Origin: CAZUXY01 sp964624235
GTDB taxonomy: Bacteria > Spirochaetota > UBA4802 > UBA5368
Reading direction: 5' to 3'
DNA: 7,610 nucleotides
NCBI GenBank assembly: GCA_964624235.1
Contig: CAZUXY010000103.1
Location: 1-7,610 of the forward strand
Shown piece by piece: positions 1-5,771 of this stretch. Each line of letters opens with the position of its first letter. Position 1 is the stretch's first letter. Under the pieces are notes generated by a model that was given only the letters and a program-made list of their open reading frames with translations, made no database searches and was not told where the DNA came from. The position numbers and the translations under genes were made by a program.

Positions 1-68
1 TCATAGGGAATACCCTCATCTTTGCCCAGACGCCGTATAGTCCCGTGGATATGTTCTTCTCGTTTCAT
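1..68 (-). CDS. Possible 5' end of an unidentified gene, cut by the left edge
   Basis: Reading leftward from an ATG at 68, 22 codons stay open to the edge and begin MKREEHIHGTIRRLGKDEG, a hydrophilic sequence typical of a cytoplasmic N-terminus. An in-frame TGA lies directly before this ATG (69-71), so no earlier start can serve this frame without readthrough. The only nearby ribosome-binding sequence for this ATG is a weak GGGGT; the strong AGGAG at 93-97 is set at the right distance for another ATG at 84-86. I do not recognise the family. It could also be the broken 5' end of a pseudogene or simply chance. The gene would run in the same direction as its right-hand neighbour, but a likely terminator separates them. 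Confidence 0.3.
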   Translation of the reverse strand, partial: MKREEHIHGTIRRLGKDEGIPY

Positions 69-98
69 TCAACACCCCGATTCCATCGGGTACTCCTC
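69..98 (-). other. Five-codon leader ORF with strong Shine-Dalgarno and hairpin
   Basis: On the minus strand GAGGAG (93-98) lies six bases before an ATG at 84-86, which opens the five-codon frame MESGC and ends in TGA at 69-71. The next codon in the same frame is the ATG of the possible gene at the left edge. The perfect inverted repeat CCCGAT-tcc-ATCGGG (76-90) overlaps the leader start and could fold in the mRNA. This could be a coupling leader, or the true gene start interrupted by a stop. The geometry is seen directly; the function is inference. Confidence 0.25.
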
Positions 99-125
99 GG
101 CATGTATTAATCAACTAAAAGATTT

Positions 126-151
126 CGCCCGCCCGGGGAATGAAGCGGGCG
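126..151 (-). terminator. Likely intrinsic terminator of the duplicated-domain gene
   Basis: A perfect 7-bp GC stem, CGCCCGC (126-132) and GCGGGCG (145-151), encloses a 12-base loop. On the minus strand it lies about 27 bases after the stop codon at 179 and is followed by a modest T-rich stretch (AAATCTTTTAG). The T-tract is short and interrupted, so efficiency is uncertain. Confidence 0.5.
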
Positions 152-178
152 GTAACCCGTGAGCCGTGAGTATTCTGT

Positions 179-856
179 TTATGGATATTCTATGTCAAGC
201 CGGTACTGACATGCCCCGTCGCTCTGATCGAGACCAATGGTGATGCCGAACTGGCCGCCGTCGGTATAAAAACGAATCTCATGAAATCCTGACCGGTTCT
301 TCTGTTCCACCTTGTTGTTGAGATTCGAGTCGGAACCCGCAAGATAGGCGTTGTTACCTGATGCATAGTGAAGCCGGGCGACCACCGTTCCGCTGCCGTT
401 CGCGTTGAAGCTGTATCTTATTTTACCTTTATTGCCCCTCCAGCCCGTTACCGTTCCCGAAAAGCCTTCCTTCCTGAGCGAAGCATCCGGATATATGATT
501 TCCAGGTTGTAGTTCGACGAACCGTGGCTCTGGTCGAGTCCAATGGTTATACCGAACTGGCCTCCATCGGTATGAAACCGGATTTCATGAAACCCCGACC
601 GGTTCTTCTGCTCCACCTTGTTGCCGAGATTAGCATCCGAGCCGGCGAGATACGCATTATTGCCGGGTGCGAACCTGAGCCGGGCAATTACCGTCCCGCC
701 GCCCCCCGCGTTGAAACTGTAGCGTATTTTGCCCTTGTTTCCGCTCCAACCGGTTACCGTTCCTGAATAATGCTCTGTTTTCTGAGTAGAATAAGCCGGG
801 ACATTCCATACCGCAAACATCAGCACCAGGACCCCCAGAACAGCATATACCCTCAT
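179..856 (-). CDS. Secreted protein made of two tandem near-identical beta-type domains
   Basis: The protein has 225 residues. I chose the ATG at 856 because GGAGG (863-867) lies six bases upstream and the protein then begins with a typical signal peptide: MR, a hydrophobic core, then VPAYS with predicted cleavage before TQKTE. The frame is open further up to 922, but those residues look non-coding. The mature part holds two copies of one 94-residue domain at about 30-123 and 132-225, joined by the linker DASLRKEG. The copies match at 76 of 94 positions (81%). Each starts SGTVTGW.GNKGKIRYSFNA and includes GNNAYLAGSD, NKVEQKNRSGFHEIRF and TDGGQFGITIGLDQ. The alternating hydrophobic pattern, many Gly/Asn/Thr and lack of helices suggest a beta-sandwich, perhaps like PPC-type or galactose-binding folds, but I do not recognise the family. 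No catalytic motif is evident. It is probably an exported binding or surface protein, transcribed alone. Confidence 0.8.
   Translation of the reverse strand: MRVYAVLGVLVLMFAVWNVPAYSTQKTEHYSGTVTGWSGNKGKIRYSFNAGGGGTVIARLRFAPGNNAYLAGSDANLGNKVEQKNRSGFHEIRFHTDGGQFGITIGLDQSHGSSNYNLEIIYPDASLRKEGFSGTVTGWRGNKGKIRYSFNANGSGTVVARLHYASGNNAYLAGSDSNLNNKVEQKNRSGFHEIRFYTDGGQFGITIGLDQSDGACQYRLDIEYP
182..463 (-). repeat. Second copy of intragenic domain duplication
   Basis: This stretch encodes the C-terminal 94-residue domain of the secreted protein. It pairs with the copy at 488-769 at a constant offset of 306 bp without indels. DNA differences are scattered and many fall at third codon positions, which suggests both copies stay under protein-level selection after duplication. 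Confidence 0.85.
488..769 (-). repeat. First copy of intragenic domain duplication
   Basis: This stretch encodes the N-terminal 94-residue domain, directly after the signal peptide. It aligns without gaps to 182-463. The 24-bp interval between the copies encodes the eight-residue linker. Confidence 0.85.
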
Positions 857-1292
857 ACCTCTCCTCCGAAAAATTTGATTGTTATGTACGTCTGAAAAAG
901 TTTTAAAATTCCAGGCGGGCACTGCGCTTCTAGACCGAACTCAAGCAGGTTCCGATCATTACCCCGGATGCAGCCGCTCCCAGGGTATACGGGGTATACA
1001 TTCCTATTGCGGAAAGCTTTCTTGCAGGCGCTATTGATGGTGTAAGAAATCTTTCTTTTTAATATTCCCTGAATGGAACCTTTGATCCATTGCTATTTCC
1101 ATATCCGGTCGATTTGAAAAGTCAACATCTTTTTGCGCCGGGACCGTACCGGGTTTCGTCTCACGGAAGGCGGTGAAGTGGTTTCATGGGATTTTTTCTA
1201 TTTGCATTTGGAATCACTATGCCATACGGTGTTCCGCGGTTTCTGCAAATCCATTGAAAAATCCAGCCCGAAAAGATTCCCGCCAATAGATA
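857..1292. other. Intergenic stretch without a recognised gene
   Basis: I see no convincing coding frame in these 436 bp on either strand. The part near 857 carries the ribosome-binding site of the minus-strand secreted protein, and its promoter should lie upstream of that, though I found no clear -35/-10 pair. Two small structures stand out: the doubled GGGTATAC at 983-999, and the perfect inverted repeat AATGGA (1072-1077) / TCCATT (1086-1091), which has no adjoining T-tract. No clear terminator for the gene ending at 1293 was found. Confidence 0.6.
983..999. repeat. GGGTATAC direct repeat that is also an inverted repeat
   Basis: GGGTATAC occurs at 983-990 and 992-999. Because GTATAC is self-complementary, the two copies also form the dyad GTATAC-ggg-GTATAC (985-999). 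It lies about 130 bp upstream of the secreted-protein start at 856, so it could be an operator for that gene. This is speculative. Confidence 0.3.
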
Positions 1293-2156
1293 TTACTTAG
1301 CGGTTTTCCAGAACCTCTCATCAAGAATGAATTCGTGCAGGATTTCCTTCCGCCCGGGGTCGGCAATCACCACCCTGAGCCGGGCGGGCCCCGCCGGGGG
1401 ATTCGACAGTATCCATGACGAGAGGGTGGGTTTTTTCGGGGAAGTACGCCACAGGCTGTTTTCCGGGCCGTCGTGTTTGTCCAGGCTCATGGTGACGAAT
1501 TTTTCTACTGAAAAGGGGCGCGGCGTGACCGAAAGCAATTGTTTAATCCTCTGTAGACGCGTGGTGCTGCTCTTTCCGAATTTGATATTGAATGCGGCCA
1601 TGGTGTTATCGAGATAATGGTTGGTATGGGCCATGGCGCCCTCGGTTACGGTGCTGATCGAGTAAACGCCGTTCAGGCCTATTTCAATGATCGCAACGCG
1701 TTTCCTGTCGGAAACCAGAAGGAACACGGCGCGGGCGGAGGGGAAGATCTTCTCCCTGTCCCTGAGCAGATCGTTTACGTTGGAATACCGGGAGAGTATC
1801 AGCGCGGTGATCCCCTTCTTGCCGGGCTGGTTCTTTATTATGCGTGTGGGAATGCAGCTGGCCGCGGCGCTCAGCACGCACAGTCCCTTTTCGTTGACCC
1901 CCGCCTTTAAGCCGGGATTTTCACCGCCCGCGGCATAGAGGCCGAAATACGCCAGGCCGTTGTTCTTCCGTTCCATTGAAAGCTTCTGGGTATGGTCGGG
2001 CTTCCAGTCGCGGTTCTTTGCCGCAATGGTGCCGCCCGAAGCGTCCTTGCCCGCGGCGCTCCACAGGGTGCACGAGCGGGCCTCTTTCGGAAAGAGCATC
2101 ATTCCCGACGGGAACAAGAACATGAGCACCGCAAGCACCACACATGCACGCATCAT
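1293..2156 (-). CDS. Secreted Ntn-hydrolase, C45 / penicillin-acylase-like amide hydrolase
   Basis: The protein has 287 residues. It begins with a signal peptide of about 28 residues (MMRAC, hydrophobic core, FPKEARS). Cys29 follows at once in SCTLWSAAG, matching the nucleophilic Cys-Thr of Ntn hydrolases in the AAT/C45 and bile-salt-hydrolase/penicillin V acylase group. The sequence AAKNRDW (about 45-51) fits the conserved Arg/Asp motif after the nucleophile, and Asp50 is the likely nucleophile-activating residue. GLKAGVNEKGLCVLSAAAS and AHTNHYLDN correspond to the central oxyanion and Asn-His regions of this superfamily. Members hydrolyse or transfer linear amide bonds, for example acyl-amino acids, bile salts or penicillins; the substrate here cannot be read. 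Signal-peptide removal would itself expose the N-terminal Cys. The lipobox is poor (ARSC), so a lipoprotein is less likely. An AAGGGTGA ribosome site (2161-2168) precedes the start. It lies 110 bp after the TPR gene on the same strand and may be co-transcribed with it. Confidence 0.8.
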   Translation of the reverse strand: MMRACVVLAVLMFLFPSGMMLFPKEARSCTLWSAAGKDASGGTIAAKNRDWKPDHTQKLSMERKNNGLAYFGLYAAGGENPGLKAGVNEKGLCVLSAAASCIPTRIIKNQPGKKGITALILSRYSNVNDLLRDREKIFPSARAVFLLVSDRKRVAIIEIGLNGVYSISTVTEGAMAHTNHYLDNTMAAFNIKFGKSSTTRLQRIKQLLSVTPRPFSVEKFVTMSLDKHDGPENSLWRTSPKKPTLSSWILSNPPAGPARLRVVIADPGRKEILHEFILDERFWKTAK

Positions 2157-2181
2157 CGCATCACCCTTTATCTATGGAAAT

Positions 2182-2190
2182 CATATAACA
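2182..2190 (-). promoter_or_regulatory. Possible extended -10 element for the hydrolase gene
   Basis: On the minus strand TGtTATATG lies 26-34 bases upstream of the hydrolase ATG. It resembles an extended -10 element (TGnTATAAT, four of six core bases). No good -35 is present at standard spacing. A perfect 12-bp palindrome, CCCGCGCGCGGG (2200-2211), sits just upstream and could be an operator or a weak attenuating hairpin. An internal promoter here would let the hydrolase be made apart from the TPR gene. Confidence 0.25.
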
Positions 2191-2266
2191 CCCGCGGCAC
2201 CCGCGCGCGGGACTGCAAGGCATTTGACAACCCTCATTCGGACATTCAACACAGCGGCGCCTGTTT

Positions 2267-3721
2267 TCAGTATCCAAGGCGGACCGCTCCGTCCAGGGCC
2301 GCCTTCTTCTCGTAGCCGGTATATCCGGCTTTCTCGTATACGGTGTACGCCTTCCTGTAGCATTTCCCCGCCTGGTCCCTGTTCCCCTTGCGCACATGGG
2401 CATGGCCCATGTTCAGGTATATGAACCCGTAACCGATCGTGTCCTGAAGCCCCAGTTCTTCCTTGATTATCCTCGCCTTATCCAGATACTCCAGGGCGGC
2501 GTCCGGGTTTCCCTTATCCATATATACATTGCTTATATTGTTCAAGAGGCTCGCATACTCGGCGGAAAGTTCCAGTCCCAGATGTTCCCTGACTTTTTTT
2601 GATTTAAGGTAATATTCCAGGGCGGTATCTTTCCGCCCCCTGGAATAATACACACTGCCGATCACGTTCAGTAAAATGCTGTAATCAGGAGAATTCTGGA
2701 GTTTCATGCGATCTTTTATTTTTTGAGACTCGAAATAGCTGTCCAGGGCCTGGTCGTATTTGAACCTGCTGAAATAGTTCCAGCCGATTTCTATCAGAAG
2801 ATTGGAGTATTCATTGGTGTAGACGAGATCGAGGTCTTTTCTGATCCTCTGAGATGTACGCAGGTATTCGATCGACCTGTCCAGATCCCCCTTGCTCAGA
2901 TACACGCTGCCCGTACGGTGCATCAGCGCCGCGTAGTGTTTGGACGAAGTATCGCCCCTCTGCGCGAAAATTCTCTGGGCCCGGTCGAGGAACCCGAAAG
3001 CCTCCTGGAACCTGCTCAGTTCCCTGCCCGCGGTAACGCCCGCCTCGAACAGGGCTTCCAGATAATCACCCTGAACGCGCAGGGCCTTCCTGAAATACTC
3101 GAGCGCTTCCCTGGGATTCGAGTCTTTAAGCTCCAGACCCTTTGAATACAGCCTGAAAGCTTCAATGTCGGGTCTTACCGCGGTATTGATTCTTTTTTTA
3201 TCCTCTTCGGTGAATTGAACAGGATTGACGTTCGCTATCTTTACCTTTTCGGTTTCAGCCATGAGGTTGAACACGATGCGGTCCTGGAATTCGAATATCC
3301 GGTCCATGGAGCCGTCGATTTTCAGGCTCTGCTCTATCCTGCCGCTTTCCACGTCGATGAGTTTCGCAAACACCCGTATACGCTTTTCTATGACTATATA
3401 GGTACCGGTAAAGATGATATCGGCTCCCGTCATTTTCCCCACCCGTACCGTGCCCTTCACGTCAATTAGGCCTTTCCGGGCCAGTTCAATTTCGTTCAGG
3501 GATTTCTTCCTGTCTTCTTCTGAAACCACATTGATGTGTTTAATTTTGCACAGGTCCGATATAACCGTGTCGGTCATACCGGCCGATACCCACGAGTACC
3601 GCTGGTCTCCCGTGTTCTCGAAGGGGTACACCAGTATGGTCATTTTTTTCGCCTGGAGAGCCGAAACCGGCGCCAGGCTCATGATTACAATCGCCGCCTT
3701 GATGAACATTGTTCTCTTCAT
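2267..3721 (-). CDS. Secreted protein: FlgO/CsgG-like N-domain plus kinesin-light-chain-type TPRs
   Basis: The protein has 484 residues. A signal peptide (1-24; cleavage after ALQA) is followed at 27-150 by a domain with TILVYPFENTGD, VSAGMTDTVISDL, INVVSEEDR, GADIIFTGTY and ..RVFAKLIDVESG. This pattern is shared by FlgO, CsgG-like and related envelope proteins that precede TPR arrays. From about 185 to the end come roughly seven TPR units. The last four have the 42-residue spacing of kinesin-light-chain-type repeats, with the signature NxxGxxYxxxGxxDxALEY near 300, 342, 384 and 425. TPRs bind peptides or partner proteins, so this is probably a periplasmic or outer-membrane-associated scaffold, though the partner is unknown. 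The ATG at 3721 has AGGAG at 3731-3735 with nine bases of spacing. The gene is divergent from the TetR gene and is the first of a likely pair with the secreted hydrolase. Confidence 0.82.
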   Translation of the reverse strand: MKRTMFIKAAIVIMSLAPVSALQAKKMTILVYPFENTGDQRYSWVSAGMTDTVISDLCKIKHINVVSEEDRKKSLNEIELARKGLIDVKGTVRVGKMTGADIIFTGTYIVIEKRIRVFAKLIDVESGRIEQSLKIDGSMDRIFEFQDRIVFNLMAETEKVKIANVNPVQFTEEDKKRINTAVRPDIEAFRLYSKGLELKDSNPREALEYFRKALRVQGDYLEALFEAGVTAGRELSRFQEAFGFLDRAQRIFAQRGDTSSKHYAALMHRTGSVYLSKGDLDRSIEYLRTSQRIRKDLDLVYTNEYSNLLIEIGWNYFSRFKYDQALDSYFESQKIKDRMKLQNSPDYSILLNVIGSVYYSRGRKDTALEYYLKSKKVREHLGLELSAEYASLLNNISNVYMDKGNPDAALEYLDKARIIKEELGLQDTIGYGFIYLNMGHAHVRKGNRDQAGKCYRKAYTVYEKAGYTGYEKKAALDGAVRLGY

Positions 3722-3753
3722 TAGGTATCGCTCCTGTAAAATGTGTGCGCGAA

Positions 3754-3782
3754 AACCTACTACGGTTATGCCGTTATGTCAA
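3754..3782 (-). promoter_or_regulatory. Candidate sigma70 promoter for the TPR gene
   Basis: On the minus strand a perfect TTGACA -35 (3777-3782) is followed after 17 bases by TAGGTT (3754-3759) as a weak -10. The position, 33-61 bp upstream of the ATG at 3721, is right for a promoter. The poor -10 suggests activation or a different exact placement. Confidence 0.4.
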
Positions 3783-3800
3783 CGATTAACTCGCCGTACC

Positions 3801-3830
3801 CGCGGTTCTCCGCGTCACGCATCCATGCGT
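3801..3830. promoter_or_regulatory. Two adjacent palindromes upstream of the TPR promoter
   Basis: CGCGG-ttct-CCGCG (3801-3814) and ACGCAT-cc-ATGCGT (3817-3830) are perfect dyads lying 19-53 bp beyond the TPR -35. Such placement is typical of activator or repressor sites. On RNA from the opposite direction they could also form small hairpins, but no T-tract follows. The binding protein is unknown. Confidence 0.3.
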
Positions 3831-3936
3831 CGGGCAGGCTGGATTACACGGCTTTTTCATTCGGACGATGATGATGTATTTTAATACCGCGCGCAGTCGG
3901 CGGTTGTATGGATTGCTTCCATGGATTCAGGGTCTT

Positions 3937-3946
3937 CCCCCCCCCC
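3937..3946. repeat. Run of ten C in the divergent regulatory region
   Basis: Ten consecutive C occur in GGTCTT-C10-AGTG, about 58 bp before the TetR -35 candidate. Homopolymer runs of this length are prone to slipped-strand length change and, between promoters, can alter expression by changing spacing. Here it may equally be neutral or a base-calling problem. Confidence 0.6.
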
Positions 3947-3953
3947 AGTGTCA

Positions 3954-3983
3954 TTTTATGATAAAACCACCTGGTCATGGTTT
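3954..3983. promoter_or_regulatory. Overlapping AT-rich dyads upstream of tetR-type gene
   Basis: TTTTAT-g-ATAAAA (3954-3966) is a perfect 13-bp palindrome. It overlaps AAACCA (3964-3969) and TGGTTT (3978-3983), which form a second dyad with an 8-base spacer and enclose ACC-t-GGT. They end about 20 bp before the candidate TTGACA of the regulator gene. These are candidate operators; the T-run after the second dyad also makes a weak terminator possible. Confidence 0.35.
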
Positions 3984-4003
3984 CACTTTTTTTCATTATT
4001 CTA

Positions 4004-4046
4004 TTGACAAAAAACCGGAGTCATGAAAAATACCGACGGTAGGTAT
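4004..4046 (+). promoter_or_regulatory. Promoter and candidate autoregulatory operator of the TetR gene
   Basis: A consensus TTGACA (4004-4009) is followed at 17-bp spacing by AAAATA preceded by TG, a weak extended -10. Immediately downstream are two nested dyads: TACCG-a-CGGTA (4031-4041) and ATACC (4030-4034) / GGTAT (4042-4046). TetR repressors typically bind such dyads over their own promoters, so autorepression through this site is the natural inference. Binding itself cannot be seen from sequence. Confidence 0.4.
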
Positions 4047-4065
4047 GTATTAAGCAGGGGGGCGC

Positions 4066-4656
4066 ATGACCAGAAACGAGCCCAGGGTTATACGCACCGC
4101 CCAGATCATCGACGCGGCGGTGGAGGAATTCGTGGAAAAAGGCTACGAGGGTGCTTCCATGGAGTCCATCGCCCGCCGCGCGAAGCTCACCAAGGGCGGG
4201 CTGTACCACCACTTCAACAGCAAGGACGAGATCCTCCTGGAGGCCAACAGCCGGTACATGGAACCGGTCCACCTGATGCGGCGGCGGGCCCGGTCGGCGA
4301 AAAGCCCCGTGCGGGGACTCAAGATCTATATCAGGGAGTACCTGGCCCACTGGGCGCTCCACCCACGGGAGCTGGTCTTCACGTTCCTTTCCCTGGCGAA
4401 GACCCTTTCCACGGAAGAGATGTGGCCCGTGATGGAGGAGTATTTTGAAGACACGGTGGGTTTTTACGAGGCGCTTTTCACAAGGGGTATCGAAAACGGT
4501 GAGTTCGTGCCGCACGACCCCCGCGCACGGGCCGTGGCGCTGGCCTGCGCCCTGGACGGGATCGCGGCCTATCCGGTGATGTGTCCTTCGGTGAAACCCG
4601 AAAAAACAGCCCGGCAGTTAATCGATGTGTTCATCGGTGAAATAGAAAAGAAATAG
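4066..4656 (+). CDS. TetR/AcrR-family transcriptional regulator
   Basis: The protein has 196 residues, normal for the family. The N-terminal DNA-binding domain covers about 10-57: IIDAAVEEFVEKGYEGASMESIARRAKLTKGGLYHHFNSKDEIL in outline, with the helix-turn-helix at about 31-50 and the hallmark GGLYHHF ... SKDEI. The C-terminal two thirds are helical and variable, as expected for the ligand-binding and dimer domain (…FLSLAKTLSTEEMWPVMEEYF…). The ATG at 4066 has a G-rich ribosome site, AGGGGGG (4056-4062). It lies 204 bp upstream of the ferredoxin-nitroreductase on the same strand and is divergent from the TPR gene. The likely targets are its own promoter and the nitroreductase, perhaps also the divergent gene. 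The inducer is unknown. Confidence 0.92.
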   Translation: MTRNEPRVIRTAQIIDAAVEEFVEKGYEGASMESIARRAKLTKGGLYHHFNSKDEILLEANSRYMEPVHLMRRRARSAKSPVRGLKIYIREYLAHWALHPRELVFTFLSLAKTLSTEEMWPVMEEYFEDTVGFYEALFTRGIENGEFVPHDPRARAVALACALDGIAAYPVMCPSVKPEKTARQLIDVFIGEIEKK

Positions 4657-4681
4657 AAAATCGCGGATGCACAGAACAAAC

Positions 4682-4787
4682 GGATAAAGGGAGATGAGGG
4701 GACAGAAGAGATATGGGAGATGCCGGTGGAGTCTGCCGTGACCGGGTACTTCTTTTCACCTTCATCGCCGTTTGCATCTCCTTATCC
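4682..4787. repeat. Imperfect long inverted repeat between regulator and nitroreductase
   Basis: GGATAAAGGGAGATG (4682-4696) is matched in inverted orientation by CATCTCCTTATCC (4775-4787). Weaker complementarity continues inward (GGGACAGAAGAGAT against ACTTCTTTTCACC). Together they make a hairpin-like unit of about 106 bp just after the regulator stop. It may be a small non-autonomous repeat element or a dispersed intergenic repeat, and could act as a processing or termination structure. No target-site duplication is obvious. Confidence 0.4.
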
Positions 4788-4860
4788 CCGAGAGGCCGTT
4801 CAGGTAATACTATATTCTGAAAGATGTTTTAAGATAAATATATAACCAGGAGAACGCACC

Positions 4861-5769
4861 ATGGCACTGAAAACCGGTCGCGCCGAGGGGACCGCCTCGG
4901 TCGTCATAGATTACGCGAAATGCACCGCCTGCGGGCTGTGCGTGTCCGTCTGCAAGGGGGCACCGCTTTTCATGGACGGAAAAAAAGTACGCATAGACCA
5001 GAGCCGTATCTTCGGCTGCATCGGCTGCGGCCAGTGCATGGCGGTCTGCCCGCGCGAATGCATCGAAGTCACGGGACGGACCCTTTCCCCCGCGGACGCT
5101 GTCCCCCTGCCCCCGGCGGCGACACGGGCCGGCTACGACGCGCTGAAAAACCTCATGCGGTCGCGGCGCAGCGTGAGAAAATTCAGGGACAGGCCGGTGG
5201 ACCGGGTTCTCATCGAGAAGATCGTCGACGCCGTCGCCACCGCCCCCATGGGACTGCCTCCATCGGATGTCGAGATACTGGTCCTCGATGGAAGAGAAAA
5301 GGTGCGCGCCTTCGCCGAAGACATCATCGCCGTCATGACAAAATCGAAGTTCATGTTCGGCCCGGCCGGCCGCACGCTGCTGCGCCCTTTCTTCGGGAAG
5401 GTGTTCGCCGAGAGCGCCGAAACCTTCATCTACCCGGCCCTCTCGTACTTCGAAGAGGCCCTTGCACGGGGAGAGGACTCCCTCTTCTACGACGCCCCCC
5501 TGGTGATGTACTTCCACGCGTCCCCCTACGCCGACCCGGTGGACGCCCAGGTGGCGGCTACGTACGCCATGCTCGCGGCCGAGTCCCTGGGGCTGGGAAG
5601 CTGCATGATCGGCACCCCGGCCTATTTTATAAAGTACAGTAAAAAGCTGAAGGAGAAATACGGCATCGCGGCAAAGAACACCCAGGGTATCGCCGTCATC
5701 TTCGGCCACCCGGCGGTGAAGTACCGCAGGGCGCTGAAACGCACCCTGGGGGGAGTTAAGTATTACTGA
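4861..5769 (+). CDS. Ferredoxin-nitroreductase fusion (2[4Fe-4S] plus FMN domain)
   Basis: The protein has 302 residues and is soluble. The N-terminal ferredoxin domain has two CxxCxxCxxxC clusters: Cys21, 24, 27, 31 (CTACGLCVSVC) and Cys53, 56, 59, 63 (CIGCGQCMAVCP), each expected to bind a [4Fe-4S] centre. From about residue 92 follows a nitroreductase domain with the FMN phosphate-binding motif SRRSVRKF (101-108) and a late AAESLGLGSCMIG segment. Such fusions pass ferredoxin-type electrons to FMN and reduce nitro, quinone-like or other electrophilic compounds; the actual substrate is unknown. AGGAGA (4848-4853) lies seven bases before the ATG. The TetR gene upstream probably controls it. 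I found no clear -35/-10 pair in front, so readthrough from the regulator is possible. Confidence 0.92.
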   Translation: MALKTGRAEGTASVVIDYAKCTACGLCVSVCKGAPLFMDGKKVRIDQSRIFGCIGCGQCMAVCPRECIEVTGRTLSPADAVPLPPAATRAGYDALKNLMRSRRSVRKFRDRPVDRVLIEKIVDAVATAPMGLPPSDVEILVLDGREKVRAFAEDIIAVMTKSKFMFGPAGRTLLRPFFGKVFAESAETFIYPALSYFEEALARGEDSLFYDAPLVMYFHASPYADPVDAQVAATYAMLAAESLGLGSCMIGTPAYFIKYSKKLKEKYGIAAKNTQGIAVIFGHPAVKYRRALKRTLGGVKYY

Positions 5770-5771
5770 AA

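Noticed and set aside
368..766. Plus-strand frame across the duplicated domains
   Set aside because: It is an open shadow of the minus-strand repeat copies. Its internal similarity simply mirrors the duplication.
857..922. Longer start at 922 for the duplicated-domain protein
   Set aside because: The extension would bury the signal peptide behind 22 polar residues, and the best Shine-Dalgarno serves the ATG at 856.
1072..1091. Inverted repeat AATGGA / TCCATT as a terminator
   Set aside because: The stem is only six base pairs, AT-rich, and no T-tract follows on either strand.
2723..3145. Plus-strand frame opposite the TPR gene
   Set aside because: The TPR repeats and signal peptide on the minus strand explain this DNA. 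The plus frame has no domain pattern or good ribosome site.
4023..4448. Plus-strand frame starting at ATG 4023, with a CGGAG sequence before it
   Set aside because: It overlaps the clear TetR gene in another frame. Its protein is rich in Arg, Gly and His without domain sense, and the start lies inside the proposed promoter region.
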